DNA of 64,000 nt. It comes from Ilyomonas sp965277535. GTDB lineage: Bacteria > Bacteroidota > Bacteroidia > Chitinophagales > Chitinophagaceae. Below the pieces are notes generated by a model, which saw only the letters and a program-made list of their open reading frames with translations, searched no databases and was not told the DNA's origin. The DNA is taken from assembly GCA_965277535.1 (NCBI GenBank), contig OZ255825.1, positions 4,464,001 to 4,528,000 on the forward strand, written 5' to 3'. Shown here one piece after another: positions 6,600 to 15,469 of the stretch (the first letter of the stretch is position 1; every line of letters begins with the position of its first letter). A program made the position numbers and the translations under genes.

Positions 6600-9428
6600 A
6601 TGTTAAAAGAAAGGAAGGCTCCCGTTAAAAAGAAAGAAGCTAAGTTAACAGAAAGAGACATCGAGATAAAAGGCGCAAGAACGCATAACCTAAAAAACGT
6701 TGATGTTACTTTTCCTCGTAATCAATTGATTGTTGTAACTGGTGTTTCAGGAAGTGGCAAATCATCATTAACAATAGATACTTTGTTTGCCGAAGGGCAG
6801 CGCCGTTATGCAGAAAGTTTAAGTGCTTACGCACGCCAGTTTATGGCAAGAATGAACAAGCCCGACGTTGACTACATCAAAGGCTTGTGCCCTGCCATTG
6901 CAATAGAACAAAAGGTAATTACACGAACACCTCGCAGTACCGTTGGCAGCATGACGGAGATTTATGATTATCTGCGTTTGTTGTTTGCACGCATTGGCAA
7001 AACCATTTCACCCGTTAGCGGCCGCGAAGTAAAAAAAGATGATGTTGCCGATGTAGTAAATGCGATAAAAGCTTTGCCGCAAGGAAGCAAAGTTGTTATC
7101 ATCGTTCGTTTTAAGCAACATGCAAAACGAGAGCCGCGCGAAGAGTTAAACATTCTTGTGCAGAAAGGGTTTTCAAGAATGTACATCAACAGCAAGCCCG
7201 TGCGACTTGAAGATTTGTTAGCCTTGAATGAAGAAGAACTGATACAAGAAATTGGTGCAAAAACAAACCATCAGTCATCAACTTATATTTTAGTGGATCG
7301 CATCGTTACGAAAGAATTTGATGAAGACGATATTCATCGGATTTCCGATTCTGTCAACACCGCTTTTTATGAGGGCGAAGGCGAAATGCTGTTGGAAGTA
7401 GATGATAAACTTATTCCGTTTAGCAACAAGTTTGAATTGGATGGAATTCAGTTTGAAGAGCCGGTGCCGAATTTGTTTTCGTTCAATAATCCTTATGGCG
7501 CATGTCCCGAATGTGAAGGCTTTGGAATGGTGCTTGGCATTGACCCTGACTTGGTAATTCCTGATAAAAAGGCTAGCGTTTATGAAGGTGCTGTTGCACC
7601 CTGGAAAGGAGAGAAGATGGGGCAGTGGCGCGACCGTTTTATCAAAGCTTCTGCGGCTTACCATTTTCCGGTTCATACAGCGATTCGTGATTTAACCGAA
7701 CAACAATACAACCTGCTTTGGCAAGGCAATGCCACCGTGCAGGGCATCGACGATTTTTTTGCAGAAGTAGAACAGAATTTATACAAGGTTCAGTATCGTG
7801 TTTTGTTAAGTCGCTTTCGCGGCAAAACGGGTTGCTCAACCTGCAAAGGCTATCGTTTGCGGCCCGAAGCATTGTATGTAAAAATCGGGCAAAAACAAAT
7901 CGGTGAATTGTGTGTGCTGCCAATCAAAGATTTGCAGCAATGGTTTCAACAATTATCTCTTTCCGAACATGATCAGCAGGTTGGCAAACGCATTTTAATT
8001 GAAATCAAACAACGTTTACAAACCTTGGTGGACGTGGGTTTGGGCTATCTTACTTTAAATCGTTTGGCAAATTCATTAAGCGGTGGCGAAAGTCAGCGTA
8101 TTCAACTCACAAGAAGTTTGGGAAGCAATCTTACTAACTCGTTATACATATTGGATGAACCTTCTATTGGCTTGCATTCACGCGATACGGAACGATTAAT
8201 AAAAGTATTGAAAGAGCTGCGCGATTTAAACAACACGGTTGTTGTAGTGGAGCACGATGCACTCATCATGCGCGAAGCCGATTATATCATTGACATGGGA
8301 CCGCTGGCATCGCATCTGGGTGGCGAAGTAATTGCTACCGGCAACTATCATGAAATCGTATCCAACCCCGAGAGTTTAACTGGAAGATATTTAAAAGGTG
8401 ATTTGCAAATTGACCTGAATAAACAACCGCGCAAGTGGACGAAAAGCATTACTGTTGAAAGCGCAAGGCAGAACAATTTAAAAGACATTACGGTTCAATT
8501 TCCCCTAAATGTTTTGTGTGTTGTAAGCGGCGTAAGCGGCAGCGGCAAAACCACTTTGGTAAAGCAAATTTTATATCCTGCGCTACGCAAACTAAAAGGT
8601 GAGTTTGCTGATAAAGTAGGCTCGCACAAAGCCATCACCGGAAACATTGACGACATTGCGCAAATGGAATTGATTGACCAAAACCCAATTGGTAAATCAT
8701 CACGAAGCAACCCGGTTACTTACATCAAAGCTTACGATGAAATCAGGGATTTATATGCACGTCAACCGCTATCAAAAATGCGTGGCTTTCAAACCAAACA
8801 TTTTTCATTCAACATTGATGGCGGCAGATGCGATACCTGCAAAGGCGAAGGTGAACAAATTGTAGAGATGCAGTTTTTGGCTGATGTGCATCTCACTTGC
8901 GAAGTATGCAACGGCAAACGGTTTAAAGAAGAAGTGCTGGAAGTAAGTTACAATGGCAAAAACATTTATGATGTTTTGGACACGAGTGTGGATGATGCCA
9001 TCCTTTTTTTTGCTAGTGAAAAAGGATTGGCTAAAGCGCTGCAACCCTTGCAGGACGTGGGTTTGGGTTATATTAAACTTGGGCAAAGCAGCGATACATT
9101 AAGCGGTGGCGAAGCACAGCGTGTAAAGCTGGCTTCATTTCTTGGCAAAGGAAAAACGGCTGGTAAAGTGTTGTTTATTTTTGATGAGCCAACCACAGGT
9201 TTGCATTTTCACGACATTAATAAATTGCTCACTTCTTTTTACGCATTGATTGAAGGCGGTCACTCACTAATTGTAATTGAACACAATACGGATGTAATTA
9301 AGAACGCCGACTGGCTGATTGATTTAGGACCAGAAGCCGGTGATGCAGGTGGCAATCTTGTATATGCTGGTGTGCCGTCAGGTATTAAAAAGGTAGTGGA
9401 AAGCTATACAGGACAATTTTTGGATTGA
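6600..9428 (+). CDS. uvrA: Excinuclease ABC subunit A
   Basis: 942 residues, normal for UvrA, the damage-sensing ATPase that loads UvrB during nucleotide excision repair. Both ABC modules are intact: Walker A GVSGSGKSS at residues 48-56 and GVSGSGKTT at 644-652; signatures LSGGESQR near 493 and LSGGEAQR near 834; Walker B ILDEPS at 517-522 and DEPTTG from 862. The first zinc site is C302/C305 with C412/C415 and the second is C744/C747 with C767/C770. The UvrB-interaction/insertion domain lies between the first Walker A and the first Cys pair. The gene stands alone, without uvrB or uvrC, as is common in Bacteroidota. The ATG at 6600 gives a Lys-rich 20-residue leader before the conserved EIKGARTHNLKN. 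Confidence 0.98.
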   Translation: MLKERKAPVKKKEAKLTERDIEIKGARTHNLKNVDVTFPRNQLIVVTGVSGSGKSSLTIDTLFAEGQRRYAESLSAYARQFMARMNKPDVDYIKGLCPAIAIEQKVITRTPRSTVGSMTEIYDYLRLLFARIGKTISPVSGREVKKDDVADVVNAIKALPQGSKVVIIVRFKQHAKREPREELNILVQKGFSRMYINSKPVRLEDLLALNEEELIQEIGAKTNHQSSTYILVDRIVTKEFDEDDIHRISDSVNTAFYEGEGEMLLEVDDKLIPFSNKFELDGIQFEEPVPNLFSFNNPYGACPECEGFGMVLGIDPDLVIPDKKASVYEGAVAPWKGEKMGQWRDRFIKASAAYHFPVHTAIRDLTEQQYNLLWQGNATVQGIDDFFAEVEQNLYKVQYRVLLSRFRGKTGCSTCKGYRLRPEALYVKIGQKQIGELCVLPIKDLQQWFQQLSLSEHDQQVGKRILIEIKQRLQTLVDVGLGYLTLNRLANSLSGGESQRIQLTRSLGSNLTNSLYILDEPSIGLHSRDTERLIKVLKELRDLNNTVVVVEHDALIMREADYIIDMGPLASHLGGEVIATGNYHEIVSNPESLTGRYLKGDLQIDLNKQPRKWTKSITVESARQNNLKDITVQFPLNVLCVVSGVSGSGKTTLVKQILYPALRKLKGEFADKVGSHKAITGNIDDIAQMELIDQNPIGKSSRSNPVTYIKAYDEIRDLYARQPLSKMRGFQTKHFSFNIDGGRCDTCKGEGEQIVEMQFLADVHLTCEVCNGKRFKEEVLEVSYNGKNIYDVLDTSVDDAILFFASEKGLAKALQPLQDVGLGYIKLGQSSDTLSGGEAQRVKLASFLGKGKTAGKVLFIFDEPTTGLHFHDINKLLTSFYALIEGGHSLIVIEHNTDVIKNADWLIDLGPEAGDAGGNLVYAGVPSGIKKVVESYTGQFLD

Positions 9429-9434
9429 TGATTT

Positions 9435-9523
9435 TTTACCGCAGAGAACAAGAGTTATCAGAGGTTTTGCAGAGACATAATAGAACTCCGCGTAAACTCT
9501 TGTTTCTTTTTTCTCTGTGGTAA
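9435..9523. repeat. Imperfect inverted repeat of the 'CCGCAGAGAA…CTCTGTGG' type
   Basis: Left arm 9435-9456 (TTTACCGCAGAGAACAAGAG) pairs with right arm 9495-9523 (AACTCTTGTT…CTCTGTGGTAAA), with a T-rich bulge in the right arm. It lies just after the uvrA stop, so it may serve as a terminator or be a dispersed repeat. A related half-element (ACTCTGTGCCTTTGTGG) occurs at 56399-56416. Confidence 0.6.
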
Positions 9524-9568
9524 ACAAACTGTTTGTTTTCGTTTATTTTTATCACATAATCTCTTCTT

Positions 9569-10369
9569 ATGAAACGCCGTTCTTTTGTAAAAACATCTTT
9601 GCTTGCCGGTTCATTATCATCCATGTTACAGTCTTCAGTTATTGCAAAAAATATGAACGAAAACAAAGCTGGAAGCCAACAATGGTATGAGTTGCGCATG
9701 TATTTGCTAAAAGACAATGTGCAGCAGGAGCTGGTAGAAAATTATTATCAGAATGCAGCTATCCCTGCATTGAATAAAGCAGGCAGTAAACCTGTTGGTG
9801 TGTTTACACAAATGCAGCCCGACACTCAAACAAAATTGTTAGTCATTGTTCCTTTTAATTCTATTGATGACTTTCAAAATAGCACTGACAAACTGATGAA
9901 AGACGGGGCTTACTTAAAAGCCGCTGATGCTTACTTAAATGCGCCTGCTACTGCACCTGCGTATGAACGAATCGAAAGCTCATTGCTGCATGCATTTGAG
10001 ATGTATCCGCAAATTAAAATACGAAATGAAAAACCACGTCTGTTTGAGTTGAGAAGATATGAAAGCTCAGGAGAAGCAGCAGGCAAAAAGAAGATAGAAA
10101 TGTTTAATGAAGGTGGCGAAATAAATGTGTTTTTGCACACAGGTTTTCATCCGGTCTTTTTCAGTGAATGTGTAATAGGAGAGAACCGCCCCAACTTAAC
10201 ATACATGCTTCAGTTCGCCGATATGAATGAACACGATACTTCATGGAAGGCCTTCGGCAGCAGCCCCGAATGGAACAAACTAAAATCCATTCCTGAATAT
10301 GCTGATGCTAAAATTGTTTCTAAAATAACTTCCACGTTTTGGGTGCCAACAGGATATTCGCAAATTTGA
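9569..10369 (+). CDS. Tat-exported NIPSNAP family protein
   Basis: 266 residues. The N-terminus has a twin-arginine signal (MKRRSFVKTSLLAGSL, RR at 3-4) followed by a short hydrophobic stretch, so the protein should be exported folded. Two ferredoxin-like α/β barrel units of the NIPSNAP type follow, at about residues 40-140 (starting WYELRMYLL) and 155-260 (starting LFELRRYES and ending with STFWVPTGYSQI). Bacterial NIPSNAP proteins have no settled function; the fold resembles small monooxygenases and EthD-like proteins, and Tat export hints at a folded or cofactor-bearing periplasmic protein. The gene is followed by a strong bidirectional terminator. Confidence 0.85.
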   Translation: MKRRSFVKTSLLAGSLSSMLQSSVIAKNMNENKAGSQQWYELRMYLLKDNVQQELVENYYQNAAIPALNKAGSKPVGVFTQMQPDTQTKLLVIVPFNSIDDFQNSTDKLMKDGAYLKAADAYLNAPATAPAYERIESSLLHAFEMYPQIKIRNEKPRLFELRRYESSGEAAGKKKIEMFNEGGEINVFLHTGFHPVFFSECVIGENRPNLTYMLQFADMNEHDTSWKAFGSSPEWNKLKSIPEYADAKIVSKITSTFWVPTGYSQI

Positions 10370-10387
10370 TTTTGCATCAAAAAGTAT

Positions 10388-10429
10388 AAAAACAAAACTG
10401 CGAAGCCGAGGCTTCGCAGTTTTGTTTTT
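10388..10429. terminator. Bidirectional terminator with perfect 20-bp stem
   Basis: Arms 10388-10407 and 10410-10429 are perfect reverse complements with only GA between them (core ACTGCGAAGCC / GGCTTCGCAGT). The A-rich/T-rich ends give a T tract on both strands. It serves the NIPSNAP gene (+) and the small convergent gene (-). Confidence 0.88.
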
Positions 10430-10439
10430 ATCTATATTT

Positions 10440-10634
10440 TTAGTCTTCTTTTACATCTTCCAATGCAAACTCAATATTCCTATGCTTCTTTAAATTGAGA
10501 TTGCGAATGTCTTCATCCGTAATTGGCTCGTCGGGATTTTCAATGTGATACATGATTAATTCGCGCGGCGAGAAAGATTCTTTTTTATTGTCTGTTACCG
10601 GCGAACCGGACGTAACGTATTGATTGCTTTGCAT
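10440..10634 (-). CDS. Small acidic hypothetical protein
   Basis: 64 residues, not recognised. It is polar and rich in Asp, Glu and Asn, with no membrane segment or signal peptide (…MYHIENPDEPITDEDIRNLNLKK…). It fits exactly between a terminator at its 3' end and the divergent promoter region of the DUF4954 gene, and the opposite strand has no competing gene, so I consider it real. It is likely cytosolic; function unknown. Confidence 0.6.
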   Translation of the reverse strand: MQSNQYVTSGSPVTDNKKESFSPRELIMYHIENPDEPITDEDIRNLNLKKHRNIEFALEDVKED

Positions 10635-10791
10635 AACGTTGGCAGAGATTTACAACGTGAAATTATAACAAACAATGTTTAAAAAATCGTGCCGCAAAAA
10701 AATTAATAATAGAATGGGAATAAGTGGTGGATACTTATTCAGCAACGGTTGAAAGGCATTACATTCGCTCCTATTCCAACCACACAATCCA

Positions 10792-13020
10792 ATGGCAAAT
10801 AAAAGTATTATAAAAACAAGAGTACAGACGATAGGCTACGGTTTTGTTGAAAATGAATTCCTGAAAGGGGCCGATGAATACTACCTGCGCAACGTACAAA
10901 ATTGTAGCGGCATTACCTATCGTGGGTTAACAGCTTATGAAATTGAAGCACTTGTACGCAACCGCAACACAAGTGATAACTGGAATAATCTTCTGGTGTC
11001 GGATGAGTTCAATCCGGAATTAGTAAAAAATTGTAAGTTTTATGGCCTGGTAAGAATAGGAAAATTGGAACAGGTGGTTCTCAATTTTGGCGATTTAAAA
11101 CTGCCGGTTGGCTTGTATAATTCCACTATTATCTCTTCTGATTTTGGTGACAACGTGGCTATTGATAATGCACATTATGTATCGCATTATATTATTGGCA
11201 GCGAAGTAATGATAACAAATGTTGACGAATTGGTAACCACCAATCACGCTAAGTTTGGAAATGGCATTATAAAAGATGGCGAGCCCGAAAGTGTTCGCAT
11301 CTGGCTTGAAATTGCTAACGAAAATGGGGCCCGCAGCGTGATGCCTTTTAACGGTATGCAACCCGGCGATGCATGGCTTTGGTGTCGGTATCGGGAAGAT
11401 GAACTGCTTATGAAGCGCTTTGCACAATTTACTGAAAAAGAATTTACTTCAACACGGGGTTATTATGGCAAGGTGGGCAATAGAACTGTGATTAAAAATA
11501 CCAGCATTATTAAAGACGTTTGGATTGGCGAAGATGCTTATATAAAAGGTGCCAACAAGATAAAAAACGTAACCATCAATTCGGGTGAAGAAGGCAAAAC
11601 TCAAATTGGTGAAGGTTGCGAAATTGTAAATGGCATTATTGGCTATGGTTGCCGTGTTTTTTATGGTGTGAAAGCGGTGCGCTTCATTATGGCTTCGCAT
11701 TCACAGTTAAAATATGGTGCGCGGCTTATCAATTCCTATCTCGGAAACAACGCAACCATTTCGTGCTGCGAAGTTTTAAATTCATTGATATTTCCTGCGC
11801 ATGAACAACATCATAACAATTCATTTTTATGTGCAGCCGTGGTAATGGGACAAAGCAACATTCCGGCAGGTGCTACCATTGGTTCGAATCACAATTCACG
11901 TGGTGCGGATGGTGAATTCCTTGCCGGACGCGGCTTCTGGCCTGGCTTGTGTGTAAGCATTAAACACAATACTAAACTGGCTTCATTTTCAATTCTCGCC
12001 AAAGGCGATTATGCTTACGAACTGAACATTCCCATCCCGTTTTCATTGATCAGTAATGATGTTAAGAATGATAAATTAATTGTGATGCCGGCTTATTGGT
12101 TTTTGTACAATCTGTATGCACTTGCACGCAATAGCTGGAAGTATGCTGACCGCGATAAGCGAACAGAACGAATACAGTTGTTGGAAACTGATTATTTAGC
12201 GCCTGATAGTGTAAATGAAATGTTTGATGCACTTTCATTACTGGAAACAGCAACCGGCGCCGCGTTTTTAAAGCAAAGCGGAGAAGCACTGGTAACAGAT
12301 GAAGTGTGCAAAAACAAAGGCAAAGAACTGTTGTTGCAAAACGATAAAGTGATTGATGAACTGGAAATAACAGTGCCTGGCTTTGAAAATACAAAACGCA
12401 AAACGGTGCTCATTAAAGTGCAAAAAGCGTATAATGCGTTTACCAAAATGATTTGCTTTTATGGCATTCATCAACTCATTCTTTTGTGTGAAGAATGCGG
12501 GCAAAACAAAACAGACATCAGGCAATATTTGCACAAAAACAAAAGAACACAATGGCTGAATGTGGGTGGGCAATTGATACCTGAAGAAGAAGTGCATCAC
12601 TTCAAAATAAGCATTAAAGAAGAGAAGATAAACAGTTGGCATGATGTGCACCGGTTTTACATTTTACAAGGCGAACAATACAATCAACAAAAAAGAGAAC
12701 ATGCCATTGCTTCATTGCTTGAATTAAAAAAAATAAACGAAGAGGATGTTGCCACATCGCACTTATTGCAATGGTTAAATGAAGCAATAGAAATAAAGAA
12801 GATGATGGTTGATGCTATTTATCGTTCAAGAGAAAAAGATTACACCAACCCCTTCCGCAAAATGATGTATGAAAATGAAAGAGAAATGGACATTGTATTA
12901 GGCAAATTAAACGATAATGGTTTTATCAAACAGCAAGAAGCAGAGTTGAATGAGTTTATAAAAAGAATAGATGTACTAAAAGAACAAATAAAAAATGAGG
13001 AGTTATTAAAACACCGGTAA
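10792..13020 (+). CDS. DUF4954 family protein, left-handed β-helix
   Basis: 742 residues. The N-terminal ~100 residues are mixed α/β (YRGLTAYEIEALVRN), then a long stretch from about 110 to 400 shows hexapeptide-type turns with Ile/Val every six residues (VWIGEDAYIKGANKIKNVTI, CEIVNGIIGYGCRVFYGV, GARLINSYLGNNATISCCEV), i.e. a left-handed parallel β-helix like that of acyl- and nucleotidyl-transferases. The conserved block EQHHNNSFLCAAVVMGQSN and GSNHNSRGADGEFLAGRGFW follows, then a largely helical C-terminal ~330 residues ending in a coiled coil. DUF4954 is conserved in Bacteroidota with no proven activity; a sugar-phosphate or acyl transfer role is inference. No signal peptide; cytosolic. 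Confidence 0.85.
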   Translation: MANKSIIKTRVQTIGYGFVENEFLKGADEYYLRNVQNCSGITYRGLTAYEIEALVRNRNTSDNWNNLLVSDEFNPELVKNCKFYGLVRIGKLEQVVLNFGDLKLPVGLYNSTIISSDFGDNVAIDNAHYVSHYIIGSEVMITNVDELVTTNHAKFGNGIIKDGEPESVRIWLEIANENGARSVMPFNGMQPGDAWLWCRYREDELLMKRFAQFTEKEFTSTRGYYGKVGNRTVIKNTSIIKDVWIGEDAYIKGANKIKNVTINSGEEGKTQIGEGCEIVNGIIGYGCRVFYGVKAVRFIMASHSQLKYGARLINSYLGNNATISCCEVLNSLIFPAHEQHHNNSFLCAAVVMGQSNIPAGATIGSNHNSRGADGEFLAGRGFWPGLCVSIKHNTKLASFSILAKGDYAYELNIPIPFSLISNDVKNDKLIVMPAYWFLYNLYALARNSWKYADRDKRTERIQLLETDYLAPDSVNEMFDALSLLETATGAAFLKQSGEALVTDEVCKNKGKELLLQNDKVIDELEITVPGFENTKRKTVLIKVQKAYNAFTKMICFYGIHQLILLCEECGQNKTDIRQYLHKNKRTQWLNVGGQLIPEEEVHHFKISIKEEKINSWHDVHRFYILQGEQYNQQKREHAIASLLELKKINEEDVATSHLLQWLNEAIEIKKMMVDAIYRSREKDYTNPFRKMMYENEREMDIVLGKLNDNGFIKQQEAELNEFIKRIDVLKEQIKNEELLKHR

Positions 13021-13204
13021 CAAAGCCAAACCTTCGCAATTAAATCATTGTACGGTAGCGTATAGATAATTGTGTAAAATTTAGAATGACTGGGTTGACA
13101 GAAACAGAAGAATGGCACTGAATTATGAATGACTTACAAACAAAAGTGGTTCTGCGATTCCTCTAACTGCGATAAAAATTAAACTGAACCGTTTTAAAAA
13201 GCTT

Positions 13205-14329
13205 CTAATAATATCTTCCGATATAAGGATCGTCTACAATTTTCTTTTTCACTTCTGCGGGGTTAATTGCGCCACCTTTGGCATACACAATCTTTCCACC
13301 CGGCTCTACAATTAATGTATAAGGCAATGCCCCTTCCCATTTGGGATCGATGGCTTCAATCAGTTTGTATTTATCATCTGTATTGAATAAATAATTTGTG
13401 GTTGAAGCTTGTTCTTTTAGTAAAAACTTAAGCACTTTGTTCTTGTTATCGGGGTCATCAGCACTGATGCTGACAAACTCAAAATCTCTTCTGCGGTACA
13501 TGCGGTTCATAGTAATAAACTCAGAAAATTCTGCCACACAAGGCCCGCACCAGGTAGCCCAGACATTAATCACACGCAGCTTATCAGAACTGTTTTTTAT
13601 AAGAGCTTTAATACCATCAACACCAATAGTATCAAGGGTTACAGGTTCTTTACTCCAGTTGGCTGTAGCTTTATCTATCCAGTTGCTTTTTTCTGCCCAT
13701 TTAATAGAACAACCAAATACTTTTGTTGTGGTTACAGGCACATCTTTATTATTCAATAATGCTTCTATTGCATTGCGTGCATCTAAAGTATGCGGCGTTT
13801 TGGTTGGTTTTTCGACATCATCAATTCTGCCACTGTAACGCAGCTTTCTTTCTTTATCAAATATAAAAATGTGTGGCGTGGCAATAGGTCCATAAAGACG
13901 CGATGTGGCTTCCGTTTCTCCATCGTATAAATAAGGAAAATTGAAGCCTTTTTCTTTTGCCCTTATTTTCATTTCTTCATAAGAATCGCTTAAATCTGTA
14001 TAGCCGAGTTCATCTAAATTAATAGACTTTGGATCGTTTGGCATAATAGCTACTACCACTACTCCCTTGTTAGCATAATCGGAAGTAAGCTTAATTATTC
14101 TGTCTTCATACGCCTGTGCTGTGGGGCAATGATCGCAGGTAAAAACCACAGCAAGTATTTTTGCATTTTTAAATGAATTTAGTGTGTAGGTTTTTCCATC
14201 CACGCCGGGCAAATTAAAATCGGGAGCCGAAGCGCCAATGGCAAGAGTAGGATGTGAAGAAGAATCGAAAGCAAAGCAAACAGAGTAAATAAAAAGCATG
14301 AAAAACAAACAGGCAAACACTCTTTTCAT
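13205..14329 (-). CDS. Secreted two-domain redoxin (peroxiredoxin-like plus TlpA-like)
   Basis: 374 residues from the ATG at 14329, which begins a clear signal peptide (MKRVFACLFFMLFIYSVCFA); an upstream in-frame ATG at 14380 would bury it. Domain 1 (about 30-190) is AhpC/TSA/redoxin-like with a CDHCP active-site pair near residue 65 and a cis-Pro segment TPHIFIF. Domain 2 (about 225-374) is a TlpA/ResA-type thioredoxin with WCGPC near residue 258 and cis-Pro region LPYTLIV. Both domains keep both cysteines. It should be a periplasmic thiol-disulfide enzyme or peroxide reductase. It is divergent from the Tat TIM-barrel gene across a region holding the shared tandem-repeat operator. Confidence 0.88.
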   Translation of the reverse strand: MKRVFACLFFMLFIYSVCFAFDSSSHPTLAIGASAPDFNLPGVDGKTYTLNSFKNAKILAVVFTCDHCPTAQAYEDRIIKLTSDYANKGVVVVAIMPNDPKSINLDELGYTDLSDSYEEMKIRAKEKGFNFPYLYDGETEATSRLYGPIATPHIFIFDKERKLRYSGRIDDVEKPTKTPHTLDARNAIEALLNNKDVPVTTTKVFGCSIKWAEKSNWIDKATANWSKEPVTLDTIGVDGIKALIKNSSDKLRVINVWATWCGPCVAEFSEFITMNRMYRRRDFEFVSISADDPDNKNKVLKFLLKEQASTTNYLFNTDDKYKLIEAIDPKWEGALPYTLIVEPGGKIVYAKGGAINPAEVKKKIVDDPYIGRYY

Positions 14330-14398
14330 GACAAAAATTTTTGAAAAATTACAGTAAAACAAGCACGTAACACTATGCAAATAACCATTCTTACGTCA

Positions 14399-14419
14399 TG
14401 ACGTAGTAATGATGTAGTA
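14399..14419. promoter_or_regulatory. Candidate operator A: tandem TGATGTAG-type repeat, 11-bp period
   Basis: Read toward the gene at 14511: TGACGTAG at 14399-14406 and TGATGTAG at 14410-14417, three bases apart, then TA. The same arrangement is found upstream of the two β-propeller genes (25418-25438, 31671-31691), in the same orientation relative to the gene and 80-110 bases from the start codon. A 14-bp perfect palindrome TACGTCATGACGTA (14392-14405) overlaps the first unit. Confidence 0.6.
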
Positions 14420-14510
14420 TAAATAGTTCCACTCTTCACTGAACTTATTTACTTTTATAAATAAATCTTCTTTTGTTTTAATTATTTTTTTAAAATCAAA
14501 CTCAAAAACG

Positions 14511-15398
14511 ATGACTTCCCGACGCGATTTTCTTAAATCAACCTCATTGCTATCTGCCAGCTTTCTTGTTTCAAGAGGTTCTTTTTTTAAGTACGACCGC
14601 TCTGCCATTGGCTTACAACTTTACACCGTTCGCGATGCAATGCAGGCAGACCCGGCAGGCACTTTGGCCAAGGTGGCTCAGATTGGTTACAATTCTATTG
14701 AAACAGCTACGTACACCGGCACAGAAACTTTTTATGGAATGGATGCAGCAGCTTTTGCAAAGCTGGCAAAACAAAATGGTCTTACCCTGCGCAGCGGACA
14801 TTACCGGCTGGGAGAAGATCAGGAAAAAGGGGCTGATGTAAAAGGCACATTACTGCACGACTGGCAAAAAGCAGTAGATGATGCTTCTGCCTTAGGCTTG
14901 TCATATATGGTATGCGCCTACCTTTCGGATACAGAGCGCAAAGGCTTGGACCATTATAAGCAAGTGGCGGAAGATTTTAATAAGGCTGGCGAAATTTGTA
15001 AGAAAGCAGGCATCCAGTTTTGCTATCACAATCATGCCTTTGAATTTGACAAACAACAGGAAAAGTATCCTTATGACATTTTACTGAATGAAACTGATAA
15101 GAATTTAGTTAAAATGGAAATGGATTTGTACTGGATTACCAAAGCCGGACAAGACCCGATGAAGATATTTAACGAGCATCCCGGTCGGTTTCCGCTGTGG
15201 CATGTAAAAGATATGGATAAAACGCCCGAAAAATCGTTTGCAGAAGTTGGAAGCGGCACCATTGACTTTAAAGAAATCTTTAAACATGCCGATAAAGCAG
15301 GCATGAAATACTTTTTTGTTGAACAGGATAAAACGCCCGGCAATCCGTTCGATAGCATTACAAAAAGCTACCAGTACATTAAGCAGAATTTAGTGTAG
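14511..15398 (+). CDS. Tat-exported sugar isomerase/epimerase-like TIM-barrel protein (AP2Ec family)
   Basis: 295 residues. Twin-arginine signal MTSRRDFLKSTSLLSASFL (RR at 4-5), then a xylose isomerase-like TIM barrel (AP endonuclease family 2 fold). Family landmarks: IGLQLYTVRD at the first strand, QIGYNSIE, a YHNHAFEF metal/substrate strand near residue 170, EMDLYWI, and WHVKDMDK near 230, then FVEQD. The His/Glu/Asp residues expected for a divalent metal site are present. It is a periplasmic enzyme acting on a sugar or keto-sugar; the exact reaction cannot be read from sequence. A paralogue lies at 29128-29979. Candidate operator A is 93 bases upstream; the gene is convergent with the regulator gene. 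Confidence 0.87.
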   Translation: MTSRRDFLKSTSLLSASFLVSRGSFFKYDRSAIGLQLYTVRDAMQADPAGTLAKVAQIGYNSIETATYTGTETFYGMDAAAFAKLAKQNGLTLRSGHYRLGEDQEKGADVKGTLLHDWQKAVDDASALGLSYMVCAYLSDTERKGLDHYKQVAEDFNKAGEICKKAGIQFCYHNHAFEFDKQQEKYPYDILLNETDKNLVKMEMDLYWITKAGQDPMKIFNEHPGRFPLWHVKDMDKTPEKSFAEVGSGTIDFKEIFKHADKAGMKYFFVEQDKTPGNPFDSITKSYQYIKQNLV

Positions 15399-15413
15399 TT
15401 AAAAAAGCACTTA

Positions 15414-15465
15414 TTAACCTTTATTATGCAAGCTGTTTATGATTGGTTTGCATGATAAAAGTTAA
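15414..15465. terminator. Hairpin between convergent genes
   Basis: A 20-bp imperfect stem (15414-15433 with 15446-15465; two of three mismatches are G-U wobbles in plus-strand RNA) and a 12-base loop. It fits in the 71 bases between the convergent TIM-barrel and regulator genes. It has no strong T tract, so termination is likely but not certain. Confidence 0.5.
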
Positions 15466-15469
15466 TTGC

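Noticed and set aside
11880..11892. GGTTCGAATC-like tRNA T-arm motif
   Set aside because: It lies inside the DUF4954 coding sequence and no acceptor or anticodon stem fits around it.
14396..14608. Minus-strand 70-residue ORF overlapping the TIM-barrel start
   Set aside because: It covers the operator region and the Tat-signal coding sequence on the other strand; no homology or promoter supports it.
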